DNA of 64,000 nucleotides from Anaerosalibacter bizertensis (GTDB lineage: Bacteria > Bacillota > Clostridia > Tissierellales > Sporanaerobacteraceae): assembly GCF_009696605.1 (NCBI RefSeq), contig NZ_VULR01000006.1, positions 62,001 through 126,000 of the forward strand, given 5' to 3'. Below the pieces are notes generated by a model. That model did no database searches. It was not told where the DNA came from and saw only the letters and a program-made list of their open reading frames with translations. Of the stretch, positions 54,881 to 63,441 are shown piece after piece (position 1 is the first letter of the stretch; the number at the start of each line of letters is the position of its first letter). The position numbers were made by a program, and so were the translations under genes.

Positions 54881-55218
54881 ATGAATAACTCACTTATTCC
54901 TATGCATAATAATAATATACTAAATAGTTTTTTTAGAATATTAGGGTTTATTTTAACGGCTATAGAAGAACCGATTAAGGCTCCTATTATTCCTCCAATT
55001 ATTATTAAAAATGCTAGTTTAAATTCAATATTTTTATTTATGTAGTGGACAATTAAAGCTACTATAGATATAGGAATAAATACTATTAAATTAATACCTT
55101 GAGTTTGCTTTTGAGTTAGCTGGGTAAATAAAATTAAGGAAGGTATAAGTATAGTACCTCCACCAATACCCATACCACTTACTATACCTGAAAAAAATCC
55201 AATTATAAATAATTTCAT
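54868..55218 (-). CDS. TauE/SafE-family half transporter, second gene
   Basis: A 116-residue protein with four membrane helices and one copy of the TauE/SafE repeat (FFSGIVSGMGIGGGTILIPSLIL). Full TauE/SafE proteins are about 250 residues with two such repeats. Here the repeats are on separate genes, and the ATG of this one overlaps the stop of the first (ATGA), so both are made in equal amounts. Likely function: export of sulphite, sulphoacetate or a related organosulphur anion as a heterodimer of two halves. Confidence 0.8.
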   Translation of the reverse strand: MKLFIIGFFSGIVSGMGIGGGTILIPSLILFTQLTQKQTQGINLIVFIPISIVALIVHYINKNIEFKLAFLIIIGGIIGALIGSSIAVKINPNILKKLFSILLLCIGISELFIKKE

Positions 55219-55574
55219 TTTATCAACATCCTAATGGCAGCAAATATAATAAAAGAGCCAAATATTTTTCTGAGAATATTTACAGGAACTTTATTTAGAA
55301 GTTTTGCACCTATAAAACTTCCAAGCATACCACCTAAGGCAACAATAAATGCAATGTCTAGTTTTACTATATTATGCCTATAATATATTAGGACACTTAC
55401 AATGCTTAAAGGGAGTATTATGGATATAGCAGTAGCATGAGCCTTGTGATCATCTACATTTAACAAAAACACTAATGCAGGAACTACTAGAGTACCTCCA
55501 CCAGAACCAAAAAGGCCATTTACTAGACCAGCAGCCAATCCTATACCAAGTATTTTAAATTGTTTTTTATCCAT
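55215..55574 (-). CDS. TauE/SafE-family half transporter, first gene
   Basis: A 119-residue, four-helix protein carrying the first TauE/SafE-type repeat (GLAAGLVNGLFGSGGGTLVVPALVF). It starts at an ATG after AAAGGAG and is followed, with a four-base overlap, by the second half. The Gly-rich loop and the later GSFIGAKLL motif are intact, and there is no sign of a broken longer gene: each half has its own start, ribosome binding site and complete helix set. It reads divergently from cysK, which fits a sulphur-related role. Confidence 0.8.
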   Translation of the reverse strand: MDKKQFKILGIGLAAGLVNGLFGSGGGTLVVPALVFLLNVDDHKAHATAISIILPLSIVSVLIYYRHNIVKLDIAFIVALGGMLGSFIGAKLLNKVPVNILRKIFGSFIIFAAIRMLIK

Positions 55575-55694
55575 GATTATCTCCTTTGTAATTTTATGTT
55601 ATAATATTTTGTAGTTAAAGTATCACTATAGTTAATTTTTCCTAAACAATAGTGCCTTATTCAATATAGGCAACTTTAATGGAGGTGTTTTTTA

Positions 55695-56612
55695 GTGAAA
55701 ATCGGTAATAGTATAATAGATCTCATAGGAAAAACTCCTATGCTTAAAATAAACAATATAATGAAAGAATCTTGGTCAGATGTATTTTTAAAATTAGAAT
55801 ACTTTAATCCAGCAGGTAGTATAAAGGATAGACCAGCCCTTTATATGATAGAAGAAGCAGAAAAAAGAGGAGAGTTAAAAAAAGGTTCTGTAATTGTAGA
55901 GCCTACTAGTGGAAATACAGGTATTGGATTAGCCATGGTAGGAGCAGCTAAAGGTTATAAAGTGATTTTAGTTATGCCAGATACTATGAGTTCTGAAAGA
56001 AGGAGCCTGTTAAAGGCTTATGGTGCAGAGTTGATTTTAACTCCTGGAGCTAAAGGAATGCAAGGCTCTATTGATAAAGCAGAAGAATTAGTAAAGAATA
56101 ACGACAACTATTTCTTACCTTATCAATTTAAAAATACAGACAATCCAAAATCCCATGAAGAAACTACAGCACTAGAAATATTGGAACAAATGGATGGAGA
56201 TATAGATGTATTTATATCTGGAATTGGGACTGGTGGGACTGTAACTGGTGTTGGAAAGGTTTTAAAAAACGAGATACCCGATATAAAGATAATTGGAGTC
56301 GAACCAGCTTCTTCACCAATATTATCAGGAGGAGAAGCTGGACCACATAAAATCCAAGGAATAGGAGCTAATTTCATTCCAGAAATATTGGACTTAGATC
56401 TATTGGATAAAGTGGAGGTAGTGGAAGATGAAGAAGCTATAGAAATGACTAGAAAATTGGCTCGAAGAGAAGGTGTGTTGCTAGGAATTTCATCTGGTGC
56501 AGCAGCTTTTGCAGCTTTAAAATGGGCAGAAAAACTGGGCAAAGGCAAAAGGATAGTAGCTATAGCTCCAGATTCAGGAGAAAGATATTTAAGTACTAAA
56601 ATATTTGAATAA
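55695..56612 (+). CDS. cysK: Cysteine synthase (O-acetylserine sulfhydrylase)
   Basis: A 305-residue PLP enzyme that makes cysteine from O-acetylserine and sulphide. The Schiff-base Lys is in NPAGSIKDRPA (about 36-46), and the substrate loop is EPTSGNTGIGLA (about 69-80). The phosphate-binding loop is GIGTGGTVTGVG (about 176-187), with ISSGAAAFAA near the end. The start is a GTG at 55695 after GGAGGTG. The nadE gene follows 34 bases later without a terminator, so the two are probably one operon. Confidence 0.94.
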   Translation: MKIGNSIIDLIGKTPMLKINNIMKESWSDVFLKLEYFNPAGSIKDRPALYMIEEAEKRGELKKGSVIVEPTSGNTGIGLAMVGAAKGYKVILVMPDTMSSERRSLLKAYGAELILTPGAKGMQGSIDKAEELVKNNDNYFLPYQFKNTDNPKSHEETTALEILEQMDGDIDVFISGIGTGGTVTGVGKVLKNEIPDIKIIGVEPASSPILSGGEAGPHKIQGIGANFIPEILDLDLLDKVEVVEDEEAIEMTRKLARREGVLLGISSGAAAFAALKWAEKLGKGKRIVAIAPDSGERYLSTKIFE

Positions 56613-56646
56613 ATTTAAAATAATTATGGATAATGGAGGTACTCTC

Positions 56647-57372
56647 ATGGGAAATGTGGAAAAAACATGTGATGAACTAGTTAATTGGCTGAGAGAAAGG
56701 GTTGAAGAAGCAAATGCAAAAGGCTTAGTTTTTGGTTTAAGTGGTGGAATAGATTCAGCTGTTGTAGCTGGACTTGCTAAAAAGGCATTTCCTGAAAACA
56801 GTTTAGGAATCATTATGCCTTGTCATAGTAATCCTATAGATGAAGAACATGGACTACTAGTAGCAGAAAGTTTGGATCTTAAAACTACTAAAGTAGATTT
56901 GACCAATACCTATGATGCATTTATGGAAACTGTATCTAATGAAGGGGAAAATAGGTTGGCTCAGGCCAATGTAAAACCTAGGCTTAGAATGACTACATTG
57001 TACTATTTTGCACAAAAGTACAATTATTTAGTTGCAGGTCCTAGCAATAAAAGTGAATTTACTGTAGGATATTTTACTAAACATGGAGATAGTGGTGTAG
57101 ATATATTTCCTATAGCTTCCTTTGTAAAATCTGAAGTAAGAGAATTAGCATATTGCTTGAACATACCTGAAAAAATCATAACTAAACCTCCTACTGCAGG
57201 ACTTTGGGAAAATCAAACAGATGAAAAAGAAATGGGCTTTAGTTATGATGTATTGGATAACTATATAAAGACTGGAAGTGGAGAAAAAGAGCTTGTTGAA
57301 AAAATAGAAAAGATGAATAAAAGAAGTGGACACAAAAGAAAATTTCCTCCTATATTTACTATAGAAAAATAA
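56647..57372 (+). CDS. nadE: NH3-dependent NAD+ synthetase
   Basis: A 241-residue enzyme of the ATP pyrophosphatase type that amidates nicotinic acid adenine dinucleotide with ammonia. The P-loop is GLSGGIDSAVVAGL (about 30-43), followed by LRMTTLYYFAQKYNYLVAGPSNKSEFTVGYFTKHGDSGVDIFP-type conserved blocks. There is no glutaminase domain, so it needs free ammonia, as in other anaerobes. The ATG at 56647 has ATGGAGGTA upstream; an in-frame TTG 42 bases earlier is not supported. Confidence 0.95.
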   Translation: MGNVEKTCDELVNWLRERVEEANAKGLVFGLSGGIDSAVVAGLAKKAFPENSLGIIMPCHSNPIDEEHGLLVAESLDLKTTKVDLTNTYDAFMETVSNEGENRLAQANVKPRLRMTTLYYFAQKYNYLVAGPSNKSEFTVGYFTKHGDSGVDIFPIASFVKSEVRELAYCLNIPEKIITKPPTAGLWENQTDEKEMGFSYDVLDNYIKTGSGEKELVEKIEKMNKRSGHKRKFPPIFTIEK

Positions 57373-57440
57373 ATTAATGAAATACTTTGCTTTATATGTT
57401 AAAATATTATTGTTATTGATTGAAGGAGGTTGAAACAGGT

Positions 57441-58187
57441 ATGGCAGGACATTCAAAGTGGTCGAATATCAAAAGAAAAAAAGGAAAAGAAGATGCTGTT
57501 CGTGGTAAAATTTTCACAAAGCTTACTAGGTATATTACTGTAGCTGTTAAAGAAGGTGGATCTGATCCGGAGTACAATCCTGCACTTAAAGCTGCTATAG
57601 AAAAGGCTAAGGCTGAGAACATGCCTAATGATAATATAGATAGAGCTATTAAGAAAGCTGCTGGAAGCCAAGATGCAGATAATTTTGAAGAAATTAAATA
57701 TGAAGGTTATGGTCCAGCAGGAATAGCAGTATATGTATCTTGTTTAACAGATAATAGGAATAGAACTGCTTCAGATGTAAGACATGCTTTTGACAAGTTT
57801 GGTGGAAACTTAGGCCAAACAGGATGTGTTTCATTTATGTTCGACAGAAAAGGTATACTTGCTATAGAAAAAAATGATTCTATAGATGAAGAAGAACTTA
57901 TGATGGAAGCAATTGAAATTGGTGCAGAAGATTTTAATGTAGAAGAAGAAGTATTTGAAATAATAACTGCTCCAGAAGATTTCAATACTGTAAGGGATAC
58001 ATTAAAAGAAAAAGGATACGAGTTTGTAACAGCAGAAACTTCTTTTATACCACAAAATACTGTAGAACTTAAAGAAGAAAAAGATATAAAGAACATGGTA
58101 AAACTTATAGAAAATCTTGAAGATAATGATGACGTTCAAGATGTATACCACAACTGGGAAATTCCTGATGATTTAGAAATTGAATAG
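57441..58187 (+). CDS. yebC: YebC/PmpR-family transcriptional regulator or translation factor
   Basis: A 248-residue three-domain YebC protein. It opens with the hallmark [20 protein letters not shown], then has [12 protein letters not shown] and [20 protein letters not shown], and ends with [10 protein letters not shown]. Members were described as transcriptional regulators and more recently as factors easing translation of proline-rich stretches. The ATG at 57441 has AAGGAGG upstream; a TTG 21 bases earlier extends the frame but would remove the canonical start. A terminator follows. Confidence 0.95.
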   Translation: MAGHSKWSNIKRKKGKEDAVRGKIFTKLTRYITVAVKEGGSDPEYNPALKAAIEKAKAENMPNDNIDRAIKKAAGSQDADNFEEIKYEGYGPAGIAVYVSCLTDNRNRTASDVRHAFDKFGGNLGQTGCVSFMFDRKGILAIEKNDSIDEEELMMEAIEIGAEDFNVEEEVFEIITAPEDFNTVRDTLKEKGYEFVTAETSFIPQNTVELKEEKDIKNMVKLIENLEDNDDVQDVYHNWEIPDDLEIE

Positions 58188-58194
58188 TTAAATA

Positions 58195-58244
58195 AAAATA
58201 TCACTCTTTAATTGTGAAAAACAAGATGAAGAGTGATATTTTTT
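58195..58244 (+). terminator. Intrinsic terminator of yebC
   Basis: AAAATATCACTCTT (58195-58208) pairs with AAGAGTGATATTTT (58229-58242) across a 20-base loop and ends in T. Confidence 0.75.
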
Positions 58245-58322
58245 ATATTTTTAAAAGTATAAAAAAGCTCTAATTAAACATACTAAAAATAAGTTCAAAA
58301 CCATAGTATAAGGAGTGTGTTT

Positions 58323-58496
58323 ATGGATAATAATCAAAATTTTGAAGAAATAAAGGAAAGATTTAAAAATGCTAGTGTAGATGGTAAGATAGAGATATAC
58401 ACTACTACCCAGGGTTTGACTGTAGAACAATATAAGGAACTTTTAAGGATGTTTCCATTAAAACATTTAGATGAATTAGAAAAAGCTATGGCTTAA
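58323..58496 (+). CDS. Small conserved-looking protein, 57 residues
   Basis: A 57-residue soluble helical protein (FEEIKERFKNASVDGKIEIY, then a QGLTVEQYKELLRMFP helix). The ATG at 58323 follows AAGGAGTG, and a strong terminator overlaps the stop codon, so it is a complete transcription unit. It has a balanced composition and a proper start and stop. No family is recognised. Confidence 0.65.
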   Translation: MDNNQNFEEIKERFKNASVDGKIEIYTTTQGLTVEQYKELLRMFPLKHLDELEKAMA

Positions 58497-58526
58497 AGAC
58501 CCGAATTTTCGGGTCTTTATATTTTG
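58495..58526 (+). terminator. Intrinsic terminator of the 57-residue gene
   Basis: AAAGACCCG pairs with CGGGTCTTT around a six-base loop, followed by a T-rich tail. Confidence 0.85.
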
Positions 58527-58578
58527 TTTTTTGAAATATGGGTATAAATAAAATAAAAAAATATGAAAGGTGAAGAAG

Positions 58579-59226
58579 ATGAATAAAACTATATCTATAA
58601 TATTTTCCGTTTTTTTGCCCATAGCTATTCTATTATTTAGTATAAATATTATTGCGTTTAATGAAAGTTTTTATACAAAAAAATATGATGAATACAGTAT
58701 TCCTTCTAGTACAAATATTGAAAAAGACGAGCTAATGGATTTAACGAATAAATTATTTAAATATTTAAAAGGAGAAGAAGATAATAGTCATATTAAAAAG
58801 TATTTTAATAAAAAAGAACTTATTCATTTAGAAGATGTAAGGGTTCTTTTTAAAGAAGGATTTATTTTAAGGAATATTTCTATAATTATTTTATTAATTA
58901 GTTTTTTATATTTAATATTCAAAAATCCTAAAAATTTAGTTAAATATAGCATGTATTCTTCTATTGTATCTCTTGGAATTGTATTAGCAGTTTTTCTTTT
59001 GTACCTAATAGATTTTAACAAATATTTTACTTATTTCCATTTAATATTGTTTGATAATGATCTATGGTTATTGAATCCAAATGTAGATATTTTAATTAGA
59101 ATTTTTCCAGAACAAATATTTATAAGCCTTCTAAACAATATAGTGTTATTATTTGTAATTATTATGTCAATAATACTAGTAATTACAAAACTATATAGTG
59201 GAAGGGTGAATGGTAAAATTGAGTGA
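58579..59226 (+). CDS. DUF1461 (TIGR01906-like) membrane protein
   Basis: A 215-residue protein with four membrane helices: N-terminal (about 5-25), two in the middle (about 97-145) and one C-terminal (about 180-205). Between helices 1 and 2 is an exposed domain containing SFYTKKYDEYSI, DLTNKLFKYLKGEE and LEDVRVLFKEGF, the signature of DUF1461/TIGR01906. No function is established. The ATG at 58579 has AAAGGTGA upstream; it overlaps the next gene by 17 bases, so the two are coupled. Confidence 0.8.
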   Translation: MNKTISIIFSVFLPIAILLFSINIIAFNESFYTKKYDEYSIPSSTNIEKDELMDLTNKLFKYLKGEEDNSHIKKYFNKKELIHLEDVRVLFKEGFILRNISIIILLISFLYLIFKNPKNLVKYSMYSSIVSLGIVLAVFLLYLIDFNKYFTYFHLILFDNDLWLLNPNVDILIRIFPEQIFISLLNNIVLLFVIIMSIILVITKLYSGRVNGKIE

Positions 59227-60157
59227 AAAAACTATAAAAAATGGCTTTAAACAATATTTAAAAGATTTAAAGAGAAGAAAAAACATAAAAAATTATTATT
59301 TGAAAAGGATTAAAGGTGGAAAAAGTTATAATGCTGTATTAGTAGATAGTCTACTTATAAAAATATTAATGTCTTTATTGTTTTTTATATTCCTAATTTT
59401 TAAAACTAAGCATTTCATAATTTCTATAATAGGTGCTCTATCATTTTTTTCTCTAGCTTTATATGCTAGTTATTATATAAAATCAAATAGATACGATAAA
59501 AAAGTTAGGGATGTAAATAAAGATATAGTAAAAAAGAAGATTATAAAAGAAATCAATTATTTCACCAGTGATGAATTTATTCAATATGTAAAAGAAATTT
59601 TAGAGAACTACTACGATGCTTCATTTGAAAAATGCGGAAAAGATATAGATTTAATAGGGAAGAAAGAAGATGAGATATGGGCAGTTAAATGTTTTAAAAT
59701 ACCTTTAGAAGAAAGAATATCTAAAAAAGATATAAAAGATTTTAAAGATAAAGTAGATGAAATTGGCATTGAAAGAGGAATAGTTGTAACCAATTCTTAT
59801 TTTATTGAGGAATTAGAAGATGAATATGAAGGTGTTATGGAATTTGTGGATTTTGATAAATTGATTTTTATGATTAAAGAAATAGGAGAATATCCGTCAA
59901 AAGAAGAAATAGAAGATATAATAATTAATAGATATAATGAAAATAAAAGAAAAGTATCGGAGAAAAAAGGGAAGATTTTTTCTAAGACAAAGGTAATTAA
60001 ATATCTCTTTCTAAGCTTTTCTCTATATATACTGTCAAAAATGACAATTTACAGATCCTATTATATAGTTATGGCTTTTATATCCTTATCCTTAGCTATA
60101 GTATCTATTTTCTATGAATACTTTTATAAAATAGTAATGAAAGACATAGAAGAATAG
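59210..60157 (+). CDS. Membrane-anchored protein with Mrr-like endonuclease domain
   Basis: A 315-residue protein with two N-terminal membrane helices (about 47-90) and two near the C-terminus (about 264-305). The cytoplasmic middle (about 120-225) resembles the Mrr_cat fold: TSDEFIQYVKEILENYY, then GKDIDLIGKKEDEIWAVKCFK, then GIERGIVVTNSYF. In active Mrr enzymes the second motif is (Q/E)-x-K; here the aligned residues are K-C-F, with a Lys one position later. Activity is therefore doubtful. It overlaps the DUF1461 gene and is cotranscribed. It may sense or bind DNA at the membrane, but this is speculative. Confidence 0.7.
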   Translation: MVKLSEKTIKNGFKQYLKDLKRRKNIKNYYLKRIKGGKSYNAVLVDSLLIKILMSLLFFIFLIFKTKHFIISIIGALSFFSLALYASYYIKSNRYDKKVRDVNKDIVKKKIIKEINYFTSDEFIQYVKEILENYYDASFEKCGKDIDLIGKKEDEIWAVKCFKIPLEERISKKDIKDFKDKVDEIGIERGIVVTNSYFIEELEDEYEGVMEFVDFDKLIFMIKEIGEYPSKEEIEDIIINRYNENKRKVSEKKGKIFSKTKVIKYLFLSFSLYILSKMTIYRSYYIVMAFISLSLAIVSIFYEYFYKIVMKDIEE

Positions 60158-60180
60158 AGAAATATATAATTCGTAATATT

Positions 60181-60230
60181 AAACAATATACTAAAATAGA
60201 TTTGAAATCTATTTTAGTATATTGTTTTTT
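60181..60230. terminator. Intrinsic terminator, 23-bp perfect arms
   Basis: From 60181 to 60203 and from 60205 to 60227 the sequence is perfectly complementary around a single G, with a run of T after it. Confidence 0.85.
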
Positions 60231-60356
60231 ATTTACTCAAAAATTTAATAGGTAGAGAATATTTTTTAACAATGTACAAGGAATATTTAAATATATGTTG
60301 AATAATATAAATAAGTTTTTATAGTTGTATTTATTAAACTTTAAAGGAGTGATTTC

Positions 60357-60713
60357 ATGATTTTAATAAAAGAATTTGAATTTGATGCAGCCCATAATCT
60401 TGTTCATTATCATGGAAAATGTGAAAATCTACATGGTCATACCTATAAACTTGTAGTTAAATTAGAAGGTCAGCCAGATGAAGAAGGTATGATATTTGAC
60501 TTTGTAGAGCTTAAAAATATGGTTAATGAAAAAATAATAAATAAATTTGATCACGCTTATTTGAACAATATTATTCCTCAGCCTACTGCTGAAAATATAG
60601 CTATATATACATGGGAAAATCTTGAGAAACATATTAATAGGGATAATTGTAGGCTTTATGAAGTTGAGGTATGGGAAACTAAAACTAGCGGTGTTATATA
60701 TAGGGGTGAATAG
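60357..60713 (+). CDS. queD: 6-carboxy-tetrahydropterin synthase family (QueD / PTPS-I/III)
   Basis: A 118-residue T-fold enzyme. The zinc His are H13 (AAHNLVHYHG) and the two of LHGHTY. The catalytic motif reads C-E-N-L-H-G-H, giving both C-x3-HGH (the QueD type) and E-x2-HGH (the PTPS-III type that replaces FolB). WETKTSGVIYRGE ends the protein as usual. Adjacent genes are folE2, folP and folK, and no folB is present. From the known COG0720 subfamilies, the CExxHGH motif marks enzymes with both activities. The ATG follows AAAGGAGTG; the gene leads the cluster. Confidence 0.9.
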   Translation: MILIKEFEFDAAHNLVHYHGKCENLHGHTYKLVVKLEGQPDEEGMIFDFVELKNMVNEKIINKFDHAYLNNIIPQPTAENIAIYTWENLEKHINRDNCRLYEVEVWETKTSGVIYRGE

Positions 60714-60714
60714 T

Positions 60715-61482
60715 ATGGAAGATATACAAAAACAAGTAGATACAAGGAATATAGCTCTTAAAAAAGTAGGAATTAAGGATTTTAAATGTCCTATATCTGT
60801 TCTCGATAGAGAAAATAAAAGTCAAAATACTATTGCTAAAATAGATGCAGCTGTAAGCCTTTCTCATGATATAAAAGGCACACATATGAGTAGATTTGTA
60901 GAGATTATAAGTGAAATGGATAGGATTTCTCCTGAAAATATTGAAAAAATCCTTGACAATATGATAGAAAAATTAGATTCTGAATCAGCATATATGAAGA
61001 TAGATTTTGATTATTTTATTAAAAAGCTTTCACCAGTTACTAAAATAGAATCCTTAACAGATGTAAAATGTTATTATGAAGCTACAAAGGATGAAGAATT
61101 TAAGTTTTTAATGGGTGTTTCTGTACCAGTTATAACCCTATGTCCTTGTTCTAAAGCAATAAGCGAATTTGGTGCTCACAATCAAAGGGCTGTTGTTGAT
61201 ATTTTAGTTGATATGAATGGTTTTGTCTGGATTGAGGATTTAGTGAAAATAGCTGAAGAAAGTTCAAGCTCTCCTGTCTATCCTCTTATTAAGAGAAAAG
61301 ATGAAAAATATATTACTGAACAATCTTATTTAAATCCAAGATTTGTTGAAGATGTAGCAAGAGAAGTTGCTTTAAGACTTGAGAAAACTGAAAAGATTCG
61401 TTGGTATAGTGTAAAGGTAGAAAGTATGGAAAGTATTCACAATCACAGTGCCTTTGCTTATACGGAAAAAAGCTATATATAA
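60715..61482 (+). CDS. folE2: GTP cyclohydrolase FolE2 (type IB)
   Basis: A 255-residue zinc- or other-metal-dependent GTP cyclohydrolase that starts folate and queuosine synthesis (GTP to dihydroneopterin triphosphate). The metal Cys is in TLCPCSKAISEFGAHNQRA (about 142-160), and DAAVSLSHDIKGTHMSRF and ESIHNHSAFA are conserved. The ATG at 60715 is one base after the queD stop, with TAGGGGTGA upstream. A longer frame through queD is a shadow. Type IB is often used when zinc is scarce. Confidence 0.93.
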   Translation: MEDIQKQVDTRNIALKKVGIKDFKCPISVLDRENKSQNTIAKIDAAVSLSHDIKGTHMSRFVEIISEMDRISPENIEKILDNMIEKLDSESAYMKIDFDYFIKKLSPVTKIESLTDVKCYYEATKDEEFKFLMGVSVPVITLCPCSKAISEFGAHNQRAVVDILVDMNGFVWIEDLVKIAEESSSSPVYPLIKRKDEKYITEQSYLNPRFVEDVAREVALRLEKTEKIRWYSVKVESMESIHNHSAFAYTEKSYI

Positions 61483-61505
61483 TGAATATTGAAAGGAGAT
61501 TTATA

Positions 61506-62342
61506 ATGAGACATATAGAATTAAAAGATGGAACAATTTATAATTTTGAAAACATGAAAATAATGGGAATACTTAATGCTACAGATGATTCGTTTTTTCC
61601 AGATTCTAGAGTACCTAATGTTGATAATGCTGTAAATAGGGCTATGAAAATGATAGAAGATGGGGCAGATATATTGGATATAGGTGGAGAGTCTACTAGG
61701 CCTGGCTCTGATCCAGTAACTGTTGAAGAAGAAATAGGTAGGGTAGTTCCTGTTATAAAAGGCATTAGAGAGAAAAACAAGGATATATTAATATCTATAG
61801 ATACATATAGAAGCCAAACAGCAGAAGAAGCTATAAAGGCAGGAGCAGATATTATCAATGATATATCGGCTATGACTTTTGATGAAAATATGGTAGACAT
61901 ATCTTTAAAGTACAATGTTCCCGTCATACTTATGCATATAAAAGGTACACCAAAAAATATGCAGAAAAACCCTCATTATGATGATGTAGTAAAAGAAGTT
62001 AAAGACTTTTTAGAAGAAAGAATAAACTTTGCATTAAAAAAAGGAATTAAAAAAGATAAACTAATACTGGATCCAGGAATAGGATTTGGTAAAAATTTCG
62101 ATCACAATATGAAACTTATAAAAGGAATAGATGAGTTCTTAGTATTTGATTTACCTCTACTACTTGCAGTATCAAGGAAATCCTCTATAGGGGAAGCCCT
62201 TGGTGGAGTTCCTGTAGAACAACGTCTTGAAGGTACTATAGCAGTTTCATGTTATGCTGCTTTGAAAGATGTTGATATAATAAGGGTTCATGATGTGTTG
62301 GAAAATAGTAGGGCCATAAAGATGACAGAGGTGTTGAAATGA
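61506..62342 (+). CDS. folP: Dihydropteroate synthase
   Basis: A 278-residue TIM-barrel enzyme joining dihydropterin pyrophosphate and p-aminobenzoate; it is the sulphonamide target. Conserved stretches: MGILNATDDSFFPDSR (pterin loop), DIGGESTRPGSDPV (about 56-69), SIDTYRSQTAEEA, DPGIGFGKNFDHN and VSRKSSIGEALGG. The ATG at 61506 has AAAGGAG upstream; a start 24 bases earlier has none. It overlaps folK by four bases (ATGA). Confidence 0.96.
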   Translation: MRHIELKDGTIYNFENMKIMGILNATDDSFFPDSRVPNVDNAVNRAMKMIEDGADILDIGGESTRPGSDPVTVEEEIGRVVPVIKGIREKNKDILISIDTYRSQTAEEAIKAGADIINDISAMTFDENMVDISLKYNVPVILMHIKGTPKNMQKNPHYDDVVKEVKDFLEERINFALKKGIKKDKLILDPGIGFGKNFDHNMKLIKGIDEFLVFDLPLLLAVSRKSSIGEALGGVPVEQRLEGTIAVSCYAALKDVDIIRVHDVLENSRAIKMTEVLK

Positions 62343-62806
62343 ACACTGTATATATAAGTTTCGGAAGTAATATTGGGGATAGAAAGAAGGCCATTGAAGA
62401 GGCATTCTATTTAATAGAACAAAATAATATGAGAATAACTAAAAAGTCAACTATACTTGAGACAGAACCCTATGGGTATACAGAACAACCAAGTTTTTTA
62501 AATGGAGCATTAGAAGTAAAGACAGATATAAGCTGTAGAGATGTATTGGAAAAATTACTTTACATAGAGAAAGAAATAGGAAGGGTAAGGAAATTTAAAT
62601 GGGGTCCAAGACTTATTGATCTAGATATTATATTTTTCAATGATGAAGTATATGATGAAGAGGATTTAAAAGTTCCTCATCCTGATATGCATAATAGGGA
62701 TTTTGTTCTTAAGCCTCTATGTGAATTATGTCCAAACTTAATTCATCCAGTTTTAAAAAAGACGGTAAAGGAACTTTTGGAGCATAAAATAGAAACAGGA
62801 GGTTAG
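62339..62806 (+). CDS. folK: 2-amino-4-hydroxy-6-hydroxymethyldihydropteridine pyrophosphokinase
   Basis: A 155-residue HPPK that activates the pterin for FolP. Conserved motifs: FGSNIGDRKKAIEEA (about 8-22), ETEPYGYTEQPSFLNGALEV and RKFKWGPRLIDLDIIFFNDEV, with the final PHPDMHNRDFVLKPL. The ATG overlaps the folP stop. With folE2 and folP this gives all folate steps up to dihydropteroate except the aldolase (FolB), which QueD may supply. Confidence 0.95.
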   Translation: MNTVYISFGSNIGDRKKAIEEAFYLIEQNNMRITKKSTILETEPYGYTEQPSFLNGALEVKTDISCRDVLEKLLYIEKEIGRVRKFKWGPRLIDLDIIFFNDEVYDEEDLKVPHPDMHNRDFVLKPLCELCPNLIHPVLKKTVKELLEHKIETGG

Positions 62807-62807
62807 T

Positions 62808-63401
62808 ATGAAAAAAGTTGTAGCTCTTATGGGAAGTCCAAGAAAAGGTAAAAATACTGATATATTACTTGATACATTCCTTAAGGGGATAGATGAAAAG
62901 GTTTATAGCATAGATAAAGTATATTTAAGAGAAAAAAATTTTAAATATTGTATAGCTTGTGGCTCTTGTGAAAAGGATGGAAAATGTATATTGGAAGATG
63001 ATATGGATGAAATATATGATTTATTTGATACAGGAGATATCTTTGTTCTAGCTTCACCATTATATTTTAACTCTGTAAGTAGTTTGACGAAGATAGTTAT
63101 TGACAGATGTCAAATATATTGGTCGCTGAAACGTGCCTTAAATCAGAGTTATAGAAAAGACAAAGATAGAATAGGCATATTTTTATCAGTAGGTGGAGCA
63201 GCTTTTGAACATGATCAGTTTCAAGCCTGTATAAGGACTGTGGATTTATTCTTTAAATCAATAGATGTAAAATATCTAGGTAATTATTTTGTTTCTGGAA
63301 CAGATAAACTATCTATATGGAATAGAGAAGATGTACTTAAAGAAGTCCAAAACATAGGTAAAAACATAGAAAATATACCTAACTTCTACCTTCACAGGTA
63401 G
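62808..63401 (+). CDS. Flavodoxin-like NADPH-dependent FMN reductase / iron-sulfur flavoprotein-like
   Basis: A 197-residue flavodoxin-fold protein. The FMN phosphate loop is MGSPRKGKNTDILL (about 8-21), and a compact Cys cluster CIACGSCEKDGKC (about 48-60) could hold an iron-sulfur centre. SPLYFNSVSSLTKIVIDRCQ is the usual FMN-binding follow-up. It starts one base after folK, with AGGAGG upstream, so it is cotranscribed with the folate genes. The partner and substrate are unknown. Confidence 0.85.
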   Translation: MKKVVALMGSPRKGKNTDILLDTFLKGIDEKVYSIDKVYLREKNFKYCIACGSCEKDGKCILEDDMDEIYDLFDTGDIFVLASPLYFNSVSSLTKIVIDRCQIYWSLKRALNQSYRKDKDRIGIFLSVGGAAFEHDQFQACIRTVDLFFKSIDVKYLGNYFVSGTDKLSIWNREDVLKEVQNIGKNIENIPNFYLHR

Positions 63402-63410
63402 AAGTTTTTC
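63381..63410 (+). terminator. Intrinsic terminator of the folate cluster
   Basis: AACTTCTACC (63381-63390) pairs with GGTAGAAGTT (63397-63406) and T follows. It overlaps the end of the flavoprotein gene. Confidence 0.8.
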
Positions 63411-63441
63411 TATTACAATGAGATAGAGAGGAGTGGTATTT

